Positions 32,646 to 42,626 of a stretch of DNA of 64,000 nucleotides are shown here, piece after piece. The stretch comes from Methylobacterium aquaticum (GTDB lineage Bacteria; Pseudomonadota; Alphaproteobacteria; Rhizobiales; Beijerinckiaceae). Under the pieces are notes generated by a model. It saw nothing but the letters and a program-made list of their open reading frames with translations. It was not told the DNA's origin and made no database searches. Location of the stretch: the NCBI RefSeq assembly GCF_016804325.1, contig NZ_CP043627.1:667001-731000 (forward strand). The letters are read 5' to 3'. The position numbers and the translations under genes are program-made. The number at the start of each line of letters is the position of its first letter. Positions within the stretch are counted from its first letter, which is position 1.

Positions 32646-32743
32646 GATCATGCGAAAACGGAGGAAAATTTGCAATCCGCCTTCGCGGGGTCCGTGCGAT
32701 CCTTAGCCTGCCTTTCGAGACCCCAGGAACCCCGGTAAAGCCC

Positions 32744-32992
32744 ATGTCGAAGCTGTCCTTCTCCGAGCACCCGGCCGCCGTCGGCGAGACCTATGTCGAG
32801 CATATGGGCGTCGCCACCAGCTTCGGGCTCAGCATGATCGCCGGCGGGCTGGCCTGCCTCGTCCACGGCATCCTGCCCTTCGCCTTCACCTCGACCGGCT
32901 CGCGCACGATCCTGCGCCTGCACGACCGCATGGTGGCCAATCGCAGCCGCGCCGCCGGGCACCGGACCGAGTCCTCCGCCGTCTCGGCCTGA
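32744..32992 (+). CDS. DUF6356 family small protein
   Basis: An 82-residue protein with HPAAVGETYVEHM, then a hydrophobic segment (FGLSMIAGGLACLVHGILPFAF, about 27-50) and a basic tail around LRLHDRMVANRS. This matches a widespread alphaproteobacterial family of unknown function (DUF6356) recognised by memory of the GETYxEH and IAGGLACLVH motifs. Probably membrane-associated. Divergent from the Lrp gene and may be part of its regulon. Confidence 0.75.
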   Translation: MSKLSFSEHPAAVGETYVEHMGVATSFGLSMIAGGLACLVHGILPFAFTSTGSRTILRLHDRMVANRSRAAGHRTESSAVSA

Positions 32993-33116
32993 GGCCCCTT
33001 CCTTCGTCGCGGGTTGACGTGTCCGGGGTATTTCCGGACCCTGGCTCCCTGAACGGCTCCGGCGGGCGCGCGACGACGCGTCCGGACAGGGGCCGAGAAC
33101 CAGGGAGCATTCGCCC

Positions 33117-34118
33117 ATGCCGTTCCTCAGGCGCGCCGCCGGCGCGCTGGCCGTCGCGCTCGGCCTCGCCACCTCCGTTGCCCACGCCGAGACCGGCGAG
33201 GTGCGCTTCACCCGGCAGCCCGGCCTGATCTACATGCCGATGGTGCTGGCCGAGCAGCAGCGCCTGGTCGAGAAGCACGTCGCCTCGGCCGGCCTCGGCG
33301 ACGTGAAGGTGAGCTGGGTCACCCTGACCAGCGGCGGCGCCTCGGTCGATGCGCTGATCTCCGGCAACGTCGATTTCGTCACCAGCGGCGCCACCAACCT
33401 GCTCCTCGCCTGGGACCGCACCCGCGGCGAGGTGAAGGGGCTGGCGGCCTCGGCCGGCGCGCCGATGATGCTCGTCACCCGCAACCCGGCGGTGAAGACG
33501 CTGGCCGACTTCTCGGCCAAGGACCGGATCGCGGTGCCGACCGTGAAGGTCTCGGCGCAAGCGGTGATGCTCCAGATCGCCGCCGAGCGCCAGTTCGGCG
33601 AGGCCGGCCGCAACAAGCTCGACGCGCTCACCGTGCAGCTCGGCCATCCCGACGCGGTCGGCGCGCTGCTGGGCGGCACCAGCGAGGTCAACAGCCACTT
33701 CTCGCTGCCGCCCTACCAGCAGATCGAGCTGAAGGACCCGAAGATCCACGTCGTGCTCAATTCCTACGACGTGGTCGGCGGTCCTCTGAGCAACGCCATC
33801 GTGTTCGGCCGCGGCAAGTTCATGGACCAGAACCCGAAGACCACCGCCGCGGTGCTCGCCGCCATCGACGAGGCCAACGCGCTGATCCGTGACGACCCGA
33901 AGAAGGCGGCCACGATCTACCTGGCGGCGACCAAGGAGAAGTTCGAGCCGGACGAACTCGTCGCGATGATGAAGCAGCCCGGCGTCGTCTTCTCGGCCAC
34001 GCCCTACGGCACGATGCTCCAGGCCGACCACCTCGTGAAGGCCGGCGTGCTGAAGAACCGCCCGAAGGCGTGGACGGACTTCTTCGCCAAGGCGGTGCAC
34101 GACCGGCCGGGCACCTGA
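33117..34118 (+). CDS. ABC transporter substrate-binding protein (SsuA/NMT1 type)
   Basis: Periplasmic binding protein of the nitrate/sulfonate/taurine type. 333 residues. The signal peptide is residues 1-24 (ALAVALGLATSVAHA, cleavage after AHA). The mature protein shows the two-lobe SsuA-like pattern: GLIYMPMVLAEQQRLVEKH, SGGASVDALISGNVDFVTSGATNLLLAW, then KDRIAVPTVKVSAQAVMLQIAAE. Ligand unknown. No permease or ATPase gene lies on either side, so the transporter partner must be elsewhere. Ribosome-binding site GGGAG in accagggagcattcgcc. Confidence 0.88.
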   Translation: MPFLRRAAGALAVALGLATSVAHAETGEVRFTRQPGLIYMPMVLAEQQRLVEKHVASAGLGDVKVSWVTLTSGGASVDALISGNVDFVTSGATNLLLAWDRTRGEVKGLAASAGAPMMLVTRNPAVKTLADFSAKDRIAVPTVKVSAQAVMLQIAAERQFGEAGRNKLDALTVQLGHPDAVGALLGGTSEVNSHFSLPPYQQIELKDPKIHVVLNSYDVVGGPLSNAIVFGRGKFMDQNPKTTAAVLAAIDEANALIRDDPKKAATIYLAATKEKFEPDELVAMMKQPGVVFSATPYGTMLQADHLVKAGVLKNRPKAWTDFFAKAVHDRPGT

Positions 34119-34128
34119 CCCCGTGTCG

Positions 34129-34467
34129 TCAGCGCGGCAGGATGTCGAGACCGGCCCGGCCGAAGGTCCGTGCGCCGAGATCGCATTCCGCCGCGCTGTC
34201 GGCCGGGAATGCGACGGCCCCGGAGGCCGAGGCGCCGCCGGTGCCGTAGCCGTAGGCGCTGCCGCCCCAGCCGCTCGCCGCCCGCACCGGCCGGGCGCCC
34301 GGGCGGGGATACGGCCCGACCGTATCGTGATCGAGGGGAGTCCAGAGGCGGCAATCGTAGCCGGGCAGGCCGGGGACCACCGGGCCGACGGGCGCGCGGG
34401 GCCGCGGAGCGGCGTCGGCGAGGGTCGGCAGCAGGGCAGCGGCGACGATGACGAGGCTTCGGATCAT
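34129..34467 (-). CDS. Small secreted hypothetical protein
   Basis: 112 residues. A clear signal peptide is present (MIRSLVIVAAALLPTLADA). The mature part is Pro/Gly/Ala-rich with two Cys (GYDCRLW and AAECDLG) that could pair, and YPRPGARP in between. Family not recognised. The ATG at 34467 starts the signal peptide directly; longer in-frame versions would destroy it. Convergent with the substrate-binding protein gene, 10 bp apart. Confidence 0.6.
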   Translation of the reverse strand: MIRSLVIVAAALLPTLADAAPRPRAPVGPVVPGLPGYDCRLWTPLDHDTVGPYPRPGARPVRAASGWGGSAYGYGTGGASASGAVAFPADSAAECDLGARTFGRAGLDILPR

Positions 34468-34623
34468 GCCACACGCTCCCGGCTGCCGCTTTCGGCGGCG
34501 CATAGGGGCCGAGATAGGCGGATCTGCGCGGTGCGCCAGCGGGGTCCGGTGTCGAGCCGGGCGGCCTGAAAGCTCGCATGGCAGCCCGACGGCATTTTTC
34601 TCGATGTTTGTCATATCCACCGC

Positions 34624-34761
34624 GTCATTCCGGGGCCGCGAACGCGGAGCCCGGAATCCAGAGCCGCGGATGGATCAGAAAAGAGCGAACGGCGTTCCGA
34701 TCGATTCTGAGGAAACTGAGTGTCTGGATTCCGGGCTCCGCTTTCGCGGCCCCGGAATGAC
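34624..34761. repeat. Palindromic intergenic repeat, family C, copy 1
   Basis: The ends are GTCATTCCGGGGCCGCGAA and TTTCGCGGCCCCGGAATGAC. The inner arms are GGAGCCCGGAATCCAGA and TCTGGATTCCGGGCTCCG, giving a near-perfect long hairpin with a central loop of about 55 bp. It lies inside the gene-free stretch 34468-34862, where I saw no credible gene. A decayed copy is at 3830-3945. Confidence 0.85.
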
Positions 34762-34862
34762 ACTCAGGGTGTCAGGTTCGTCGAGCCAGCCGACGAGACT
34801 TCGATGCGCCGCGAGACGTGATCCATCCGGCGCCGCGCGACCCCGCCTCTCGCAGAAGACAA

Positions 34863-35192
34863 TCAATCCCGGCAGGTGATCCGGATCGGGCGGTCGGAGG
34901 TCTTCACGGCCGGGGCGGCCTCGATCGCGCCGGTATACTCGTCCTGGGCGGCGATGCCGTACGACGCGGACTTGGCGTAGCCCTGCGACTCGCACCAGGC
35001 ATCCGCCACCACCTGGCCGCACTCGCCGCCGGTGGTCAGGCACTCGGCGACGCCGTAGCCGTCGCTGGAGGGGATCAGGAAGGTCTTCTCCACGCCGGTT
35101 CCCTGGCCGGTTCCCTGCGAGGCGGCCAGCGCCGGGGCGGTGGCGGAGGCCAGGACACCGAGGGCGCTGAGGACGGCGAGGGTGCGACGCAT
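34863..35192 (-). CDS. Small secreted Cys-containing hypothetical protein
   Basis: 109 residues with a signal peptide (MRRTLAVLSALGVLASATAPALA). The mature part has four Cys (AECLTTGGECGQVV, AWCESQGY and ITCRD), consistent with two periplasmic disulphides, and the segment VEKTFLIPSSDGYGVAECL. It resembles a small conserved rhizobial secreted family, but I cannot name a domain. Divergent from cysS with a 347-bp gap in between. Confidence 0.65.
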   Translation of the reverse strand: MRRTLAVLSALGVLASATAPALAASQGTGQGTGVEKTFLIPSSDGYGVAECLTTGGECGQVVADAWCESQGYAKSASYGIAAQDEYTGAIEAAPAVKTSDRPIRITCRD

Positions 35193-35539
35193 GGGGCAAA
35201 CCTTCTGATCGGAGCCGTCGGCATCCGGCTCCGGCCCGACACTGGGCGTGGGTGGTAAACAATCTCTCTACGCATCGTGCGAGCGGGGCGATTACGCAGG
35301 GTCCGGCACGGGCTTGGCCCCCGCGGCGTCTGCCTTCTCGAATTGCTCACGGATTTGAGCTAACCCGGATCGGCTCATTCGGGCGTCTCACCCGTGCAAC
35401 AGGCGGCCGCCGCGGTCGCCGGCACGGGCGGCGTTCGGACCTTCCGCCGGACGGGACCGAGCCCGATCCGGCAACGACTTAGAACCTCGGCCGGTGCCCC
35501 GCGCGGCGCCCCGGCCCGACCCCGTCCCGCAGGTGTTTC
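35193..35539. other. Gene-free divergent promoter region before cysS
   Basis: 347 bp between two divergently oriented genes. No repeat, RNA structure or credible small gene was seen. It must hold the promoters for both neighbours, but no convincing -35/-10 pair could be picked by eye. Confidence 0.4.
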
Positions 35540-36919
<1,380 letters not shown>

Positions 36920-36961
36920 GACCATGGGCCGAGGGGCGGCGTGCCGTCCCTCGTGCCGCCG

Positions 36962-37168
36962 TCACTCCTTGACCACCGACGGCCAGACGATGGCCTGCGC
37001 CACGATCACGTCGGTGCCGTTGAAGGTGCAGGACGGCGAGCCGTACAGCCGGTAGCCCAGAGCCAGCGCCTCCGAGATCCGGCGGCAGAAATTGGCATCG
37101 TCCTTACCCGTGATCAGCCGGTAGGGCAGCATGTCGTTCGGGGGCTTTGCGTCCGGGGTCGTGGTCAA
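36962..37168 (-). CDS. DUF1737 family small protein
   Basis: A 68-residue protein (from the TTG) of the DUF1737 family. The core is MLPYRLITGKDDANFCRRISEALALGYRLYGSP followed by NGTDVIVAQAIVWPS, which matches the family pattern of a two-layer small domain. Function unknown. I favour the TTG at 37168 because caccaggagcccatc puts AGGAG 7 bases upstream; an in-frame ATG at 37198 begins at the edge of repeat B copy 2 and lacks a site, and the conserved domain itself starts at MLPY. Convergent with cysS. Confidence 0.72.
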   Translation of the reverse strand: MTTTPDAKPPNDMLPYRLITGKDDANFCRRISEALALGYRLYGSPSCTFNGTDVIVAQAIVWPSVVKE

Positions 37169-37198
37169 GATGGGCTCCTGGTGACGTTGTCTGTTCAT

Positions 37199-37333
37199 CC
37201 ACCCTCGACCTCATCCTGAGGTGCGAGCATTGCTCGCCTCGAAGGAGAGCTCCAGAGATCGCAGAGACTTCTGGAGCCCTCCTTCGAGGCCTCCGCTGCG
37301 CTCCGGCGCCTCGGGATGAGGTCGAGGGTGGGA
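37199..37333. repeat. Palindromic intergenic repeat, family B, copy 2
   Basis: Outer arms CCACCCTCGACCTCATCCTGAG and its mirror in CTCGGGATGAGGTCGAGGGTGG face each other, with inner arms ctcgaaggagagctccagag and ttctggagccctccttcgag. It matches the copy at 30372 closely through the centre. It lies upstream of the DUF1737 gene and downstream of the LOG gene. Confidence 0.8.
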
Positions 37334-37407
37334 GAGACTGCGAAGCCTGCCACCGTCGGCTCCTGAATAGGCCGGAGGTGGCAGGCCTTCGATGGATCGT
37401 CGCAGGC

Positions 37408-38001
37408 TCAGAACTTCTCCTCGATCAGCGCCTCGGCTTCCGGCCGCGGCGCCGTCTTGGCGATCGCCTCGCGCAGCATCGGCACCACCTGGTCCGGCTC
37501 CTCGGCGACGAGGTAGCTGAGATCGAGCCCCTCGCGGATGAAGCCGGTGCGGCGCATGTGGTCGAGGAGGCCGAGGAACGGGGTCCAGAACCCGGCGACC
37601 GAGAGCAGCAGGATCGGCTTGGCGTGCTGGCCGAGCTGCGACCAGGTCATCTGCTCGACCAGCTCCTCCAGGGTGCCGATGCCGCCGGGCATCGCCACGA
37701 AGGCGTCGGAGCGGTCGAACATCAGCTTCTTACGGGTGTGCATATCGGAGACCACGATGGTCTCCTGCACGTCGTCGAGCATGCGCTCGCGCGACTTCAG
37801 GAAGTCCGGGATGATGCCGGTGACGTGGCCGCCATGGTCGAGCACCGCCCGTGCCACCGTGCCCATCAGCCCGACATTGCCGCCGCCATAGACCAGGGCG
37901 ATGCCGGCCTCGGCCAGCTGGCGCCCCAGCGCCCGCGCCGCCGCCTCGAAGACCGGATCGGTGCCGAACCCCGAGCCGCAATACACGCAAACCGTCCGCA
38001 T
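37408..38001 (-). CDS. LOG family protein (TIGR00730, cytokinin riboside 5'-monophosphate phosphoribohydrolase-like)
   Basis: Lysine-decarboxylase-like fold enzyme of the LOG family, known to hydrolyse nucleoside 5'-monophosphates to base and ribose 5-phosphate. 197 residues. The N-terminal VCVYCGSG, the nucleotide-binding YGGGNVGLMG, the MHTRKKLMFDRSDAFVAMPGG and the catalytic PGGIGTLEELVE motif are all present. The ATG at 38001 begins MRTVCVYCGSG, the standard start. Single gene, divergent from the LysM protein gene. Confidence 0.9.
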   Translation of the reverse strand: MRTVCVYCGSGFGTDPVFEAAARALGRQLAEAGIALVYGGGNVGLMGTVARAVLDHGGHVTGIIPDFLKSRERMLDDVQETIVVSDMHTRKKLMFDRSDAFVAMPGGIGTLEELVEQMTWSQLGQHAKPILLLSVAGFWTPFLGLLDHMRRTGFIREGLDLSYLVAEEPDQVVPMLREAIAKTAPRPEAEALIEEKF

Positions 38002-38221
38002 CGAGTCTCCGCACCGTTCGCAGCCGTTGCCGGCCATTCCATGGTCGATCTTGCGCCAGGCAAGTTTCCGGCCGAGCCGCGCTTGTGAGCGCCGCGTGGT
38101 CTCGCCCCGACAGTCCTGTTACTATGGGGTCGATGGCGTGGGCGTGTCGACCGGAGGCGAAAGGTCGCGCGGTCGTGCGTGGGCCATCGGCGGGAGGACC
38201 CGTGAGCGGGAGTGTTGCGCC

Positions 38222-39589
38222 ATGACGACCGAGTTGCCGAGGGGCGAGTTGCGCAGGGGCCTCGTCCTCGCGGGCGTCGGCCTCGTCGCCGGGTTCGTGC
38301 TCATCGGCGTCGCCGCGAGCGGCACGCGGCTGTTCTCGTTCGCCTCGCCGGAGACGGAGCCGGCGGCCGCGCTGCCAGGAGCCGCCCCACCGGCTTCCCC
38401 CGCTCCGGCTTTGAGGCCGCTCGCCGCCCTGCCGACCAAGCCGGAGGCTCCCGCCGCGGCGGACGATGCGCCGTCCTTCGACGTCATCCGGGTCGAGCCC
38501 GACGGGGCGAGCGTCGTCGCCGGGCGCAGCCGGCCCGGGGCCGAGGTCGAGATCCTGCGCGACGGCCAGCCCTTCGCCCGCACCAAGGCGGACGAGGCCG
38601 GCAACTTCGCCCTGGTGCCGCCGGTCCTGGCGCCGGGCAGCCACGAGATCACGCTGCGCAGCACCGCGCCGGACGGCGCCACCGCCGCAGGCCGGGCCAG
38701 CGCCGTGGTCGTGGTGGCGCAGGACCACCGCACCAAGCCCCTCGTCGCCGTGACGGCGCCGGGTCGGCCGACCGCCGTGCTCTCGCTGCCGGATGTCGCG
38801 GCCAAGGATGCCGCGACCAAGGATATTGCTCTCAAGGATACCGCACCGAAGGCCGGGCCCGGCAAGGCGGCGGCCCGGGCGGAGGCCAGGGGCGGCGGCG
38901 AGATCGACGCGAAGATTCCGGCCGGCTCCCCGCCGGTCAAGGTCGTCGGCGTCGACGCCGAGGCGGGCGGGCGGCTCTACGTCACCGCGCAGGGTGCGCC
39001 CAAGGCGGATCTGCGCCTCTACCTCAACGACACGCTGGTGGCCCCCGGCCAGGCTGGGCCGGACGGCCGCGTCGCCTTCACCATCGGGCGCGGGGTCACG
39101 CCGGGCGACTACCGGGTGCGGGTCGATCAGGTCGATCCCGCCTCCGGCGCGGTCAAGACCCGGGCCGAGACCGCCTTCGCGGTGCCGCCGAATCTCGGAC
39201 CGGCTCCGGTCGCGGGGCCGGCCCGCCACGCTCCGGCGCGCGAGGCCCCGGCGGGGCCATCCGGTCCCGCCGCGGGCGCGACGTCCCCGGCCCCCGAGCG
39301 GATAGCGGCCCCGGAATCGGGGCAAGGATCCCCGGATCACGGGGCCGTGGCCCGAGAGGCCGCCGCTCCCGGTACGGTGTTCGTGCCCGGCATCAGCACC
39401 GCGAAGGTCACCCGCGGCGACAACCTGTGGAGCATCAGCCGCCGGGCCTATGGCCGCGGCCTGCGCTACACCGTGATCTTCGACGCCAACCAGGGCCAGA
39501 TCCGCGATCCCAACCGCATCTATCCCGGCCAGGTCTTCGTGCTGCCCGGCGAGGCGGCGCAGGTGCGTGAGCCCGAGAGCCGCGGCTGA
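38222..39589 (+). CDS. LysM domain-containing envelope protein
   Basis: 455-residue envelope protein. Residues 12-35 form one membrane anchor (LVLAGVGLVAGFVLIGVAA), leaving the rest in the periplasm. Two Ig-like beta repeats follow (about 80-165, PDGASVVAGRSRPGAEVEIL and DGQPFARTKADEAGNFALV; and about 235-320), separated by an Ala/Lys/Asp-rich linker with imperfect KDxA repeats (KDAATKDIALKDTAPK). A LysM domain lies near the C-terminus (KVTRGDNLWSISRRAYGRGL to IYPGQVFVLP), which binds peptidoglycan. It fits a common rhizobial family of Ig-like plus LysM proteins. Role otherwise unknown. Confidence 0.85.
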   Translation: MTTELPRGELRRGLVLAGVGLVAGFVLIGVAASGTRLFSFASPETEPAAALPGAAPPASPAPALRPLAALPTKPEAPAAADDAPSFDVIRVEPDGASVVAGRSRPGAEVEILRDGQPFARTKADEAGNFALVPPVLAPGSHEITLRSTAPDGATAAGRASAVVVVAQDHRTKPLVAVTAPGRPTAVLSLPDVAAKDAATKDIALKDTAPKAGPGKAAARAEARGGGEIDAKIPAGSPPVKVVGVDAEAGGRLYVTAQGAPKADLRLYLNDTLVAPGQAGPDGRVAFTIGRGVTPGDYRVRVDQVDPASGAVKTRAETAFAVPPNLGPAPVAGPARHAPAREAPAGPSGPAAGATSPAPERIAAPESGQGSPDHGAVAREAAAPGTVFVPGISTAKVTRGDNLWSISRRAYGRGLRYTVIFDANQGQIRDPNRIYPGQVFVLPGEAAQVREPESRG

Positions 39590-39819
39590 CCCGAGCCCGC
39601 GGCGCCGCAGCGCCAGGGCGATCCGGGGACGACGCGTGAGCGGCTGCCCCCGACGGATGATCGTCGTTCCGACAGGGCCTGCGGGCCTGTCGCGCAGGTT
39701 TCCCGGAGGTCGGCCGCCGCGCAGACGCCTTCGCCGCAGGTCCGGGCCGCGTCGGGTGCGCTGTCGGCCTGTCGCATCCTGGCCTATATGCGACGCCGAT
39801 CCCGTCCGGAACCGGTTCC

Positions 39820-41772
39820 TTGTCCACCACCCAGATCCCCCCGGCCGAGCCCGAGCGGCCCGGCCTCGTCGCGACCTACCGCCGCCTGTGGCCCTATCTG
39901 TGGCCCCACGGCCGGCCCGACCTGCAGCGCCGCGTCTTCATCGCCTTCGGGCTGCTGCTCGTCGCCAAGGTCGTCACCCTGGCGATGCCGTTCACCTTCA
40001 AATGGGCGACCGACGCCCTGGTCGCGGTGGTGGGCGGCAAGGAGGAGAGCGTCCCGACCGGGATCTGGGCCGCCCCGGCCCTGATGATCCTGCTCTACGG
40101 CGCCACCCGGATCGCCATGGCGCTGCTGACGCAGGTCCGCGACGGGCTGTTCGCCAAGGTGGCGATGCATGCCGTGCGGCGCCTGGCGCTCCAGACCTTC
40201 CGGCACATGCATCAACTGTCCCTGCGCTTCCACCTGGAGCGCAAGACCGGCGGTCTCACCCGGGTGCTGGAGCGCGGGCGCAACGGCATCGAGGAACTCT
40301 CGCGCCTGATGGTGCTGACGCTGGTGCCGACCATCGTCGAGTTCCTGCTGGTGCTCGGCACGCTCGCCTACGAGTTCAGCCTGTCCTATTCGCTCGTCGT
40401 GCTGGTGATGGTGGCGGCCTATCTCGGCTACACCTACAAGGCCACGGAATGGCGCATCGCCATCCGCCGGCGGATGAACGATTCCGACACCGATGCCAAC
40501 ACCAAGGCGGTGGATTCGCTGCTCAACTACGAGACGGTGAAGTATTTCGGCGCGGAAGCCCGCGAGACCGCCCGCTACGACCAGTCGATGGCCCGCTACG
40601 AGAAAGCCTCGACCCAGACCTACGTCTCGCTGGCGGTGCTGAATGCCGGCCAGGCGGTGATCTTCACCATCGGCATGAGCGTGGTGATGTGGCTGGCGGC
40701 CCGCGACATCATGGCCGGGCGGGCGACGATCGGCGGCTTCGTGCTGGTCAACACCATGCTGGTGCAGCTCTCGATGCCGCTCAACTTCATGGGCATGATC
40801 TATCGCGAGATCAAGCAGGCGCTGATCGACATCGACGACATGTTCAAGATCCTGCACCGCAACCCCGAGATCGCCGACCGGCCGGGCGCGCAGCCGCTCG
40901 CGATCGGCGACGCGGTGGTGCGGTTCGAGGACGTGCATTTCGCCTACGTGCCGGAGCGCCCGATCCTGCGCGGCATCAGCTTCACGGTGCCGGCGGGCCG
41001 CACCGTCGCGATCGTCGGGCCGTCGGGGGCCGGCAAGTCCACCCTGTCGCGCCTGCTGTTCCGGTTCTACGAGCCGCAATCGGGGCGCATCACGATCGAC
41101 GGGCAGGACATCGCGGGCGTCGAGCAGGACAGCCTGCGCGCCGCGATCGGCATGGTGCCGCAGGACACCGTGCTGTTCAACGACACGATCGGCTACAACA
41201 TCCGCTACGGCCGCTGGGAGGCGACCGAGGAGGAGATGCGCGAGGCAGCAATGCTCGCCCAGATCGACCGCTTCATCGCCGCCCTGCCGGAGGGCTACGA
41301 CACGCCGGTCGGCGAGCGCGGCCTGAAGCTGTCGGGCGGCGAGAAGCAGCGCGTCGCCATCGCCCGCACCATCCTGAAGGGCCCGCCGATCCTCGTCCTC
41401 GACGAGGCGACCTCGGCGCTCGATTCCTTCACCGAGCGCGAGATCCAGGACGCCCTCGACCGGGTGAGCCGCGGCCGCACCACGCTCGTCATCGCCCACC
41501 GCCTCTCGACCGTGGTCGGTGCCGACGAGATCATCGTCCTCGACCAGGGCCGCATCGCCGAGCGCGGCACCCATCTCTCGCTCCTGGACCAGGGCGGTAC
41601 CTACGCGGCGATGTGGAACCGCCAGCGCGAGGCGGAGGCCGCCCGCGAGGCCTTGAAGCGCGCGGAAGCCCAGGAAGCCGAGCATTCGGGCGCGAGCCTG
41701 CGCACGCATCTGGAGCCGGGGGAGATCCCGGGCCCCGCGGCGAAGGCGCCGGAGCCGGCCGCCGTGTCGTGA
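39820..41772 (+). CDS. atm1: ABC exporter of the Atm1/HMT1 family (fused permease and ATPase)
   Basis: Inner-membrane half-transporter of the Atm1 type; characterised relatives export glutathione-linked compounds in Fe-S or heavy-metal handling. 650 residues. The six-helix membrane domain spans about 35-330, with YNIRY-type and ETVKYFGAEA (about 243) motifs characteristic of Atm1. The ATPase has Walker A GPSGAGKST (about 400), signature LSGGEKQRVAIART and Walker B ILVLDEATSALD. The only start in this frame near the conserved N-terminus is the TTG at 39820. psd and pssA follow on the same strand. Confidence 0.9.
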   Translation: MSTTQIPPAEPERPGLVATYRRLWPYLWPHGRPDLQRRVFIAFGLLLVAKVVTLAMPFTFKWATDALVAVVGGKEESVPTGIWAAPALMILLYGATRIAMALLTQVRDGLFAKVAMHAVRRLALQTFRHMHQLSLRFHLERKTGGLTRVLERGRNGIEELSRLMVLTLVPTIVEFLLVLGTLAYEFSLSYSLVVLVMVAAYLGYTYKATEWRIAIRRRMNDSDTDANTKAVDSLLNYETVKYFGAEARETARYDQSMARYEKASTQTYVSLAVLNAGQAVIFTIGMSVVMWLAARDIMAGRATIGGFVLVNTMLVQLSMPLNFMGMIYREIKQALIDIDDMFKILHRNPEIADRPGAQPLAIGDAVVRFEDVHFAYVPERPILRGISFTVPAGRTVAIVGPSGAGKSTLSRLLFRFYEPQSGRITIDGQDIAGVEQDSLRAAIGMVPQDTVLFNDTIGYNIRYGRWEATEEEMREAAMLAQIDRFIAALPEGYDTPVGERGLKLSGGEKQRVAIARTILKGPPILVLDEATSALDSFTEREIQDALDRVSRGRTTLVIAHRLSTVVGADEIIVLDQGRIAERGTHLSLLDQGGTYAAMWNRQREAEAAREALKRAEAQEAEHSGASLRTHLEPGEIPGPAAKAPEPAAVS

Positions 41773-41895
41773 GGCGCGTCCTTCGGACGCGCCGGGGCCG
41801 TCCCGCGTCGTTCGAATGATTGACGCGAAGCCACGCGCCTGCCATCCGCGGGCGCTGGACCGGCCGTTCGCGGCCGGCAAAAGGCCCGAGGACCC

Positions 41896-42609
41896 ATGAC
41901 CGACCTGTTCGAGACGATCCGCCGCGTGCTGGTGCCGATCCACAAGGAGGGCTATCCCTTCATCGCGATCGGCATCGTGCTGACGGTGCTCGCCGGCACC
42001 TTCGTGCAGTTCCTCGGCTGGATCTTCCTGCTGCTGACCTTGTGGGTCTGTTACTTCTTCCGCGACCCCGAGCGGATCGTGCCGGTCGGCGACGGGCTGA
42101 TCGTCTCGCCGGCGGACGGGCGGGTGAACCTGATCAGCACCGTGCTGCCGCCCTCCGAGCTCGACCTGCCCTCGGTGCCGATGCTGCGCATCTCGGTGTT
42201 CATGAACGTGTTCGACTGCCACGTGAACCGGGTGCCGGTCACCGGCCGGATCGACCAGATCCACTACACCCCCGGCCTGTTCCTCAATGCCGAGCTGGAC
42301 AAGGCGAGCGAGGACAACGAGCGCAACGGCCTCGTGATCGAGACCCGCCAGAACGGCGAGCCGGTGCGGATCGGCGTGGTGCAGATCGCCGGCCTGGTCG
42401 CGCGCCGCATCGTCGACTGGGTCAAGCCCGGCGACGACCTCACCGTCGGCGACCGGTTCGGCCTGATCCGCTTCGGCTCGCGGGTCGACGTCTACCTGCC
42501 GGCGGGCACGCGGGTGCTGGTCGGCCTCGGCCAGAAGGCGGTGGCCGGCGAGACCGTGCTCGCCGACCTGCGCGGCACCGGACCCGTCCGGCAGTTCCGC
42601 CGCACCTGA
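41896..42609 (+). CDS. psd: Phosphatidylserine decarboxylase, small type
   Basis: Makes phosphatidylethanolamine from phosphatidylserine at the inner membrane. 237 residues, the short single-domain form of alphaproteobacteria. Membrane helices near residues 22-55, ADGRVN (about 76) and [14 protein letters not shown] around the active site, and the self-cleavage motif [11 protein letters not shown], where the Gly-Ser gives the pyruvoyl group. Ribosome-binding site in cccgaggaccc. pssA follows 17 bp later, so the two steps of the pathway are co-transcribed. Confidence 0.95.
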   Translation: MTDLFETIRRVLVPIHKEGYPFIAIGIVLTVLAGTFVQFLGWIFLLLTLWVCYFFRDPERIVPVGDGLIVSPADGRVNLISTVLPPSELDLPSVPMLRISVFMNVFDCHVNRVPVTGRIDQIHYTPGLFLNAELDKASEDNERNGLVIETRQNGEPVRIGVVQIAGLVARRIVDWVKPGDDLTVGDRFGLIRFGSRVDVYLPAGTRVLVGLGQKAVAGETVLADLRGTGPVRQFRRT

Positions 42610-42626
42610 CCGGGGAGGGACCGCAG

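Noticed and set aside
34624..34761. Possible Rho-independent terminator
   Set aside because: Stem is long and there is no T-run on either strand; it matches a dispersed repeat family instead.
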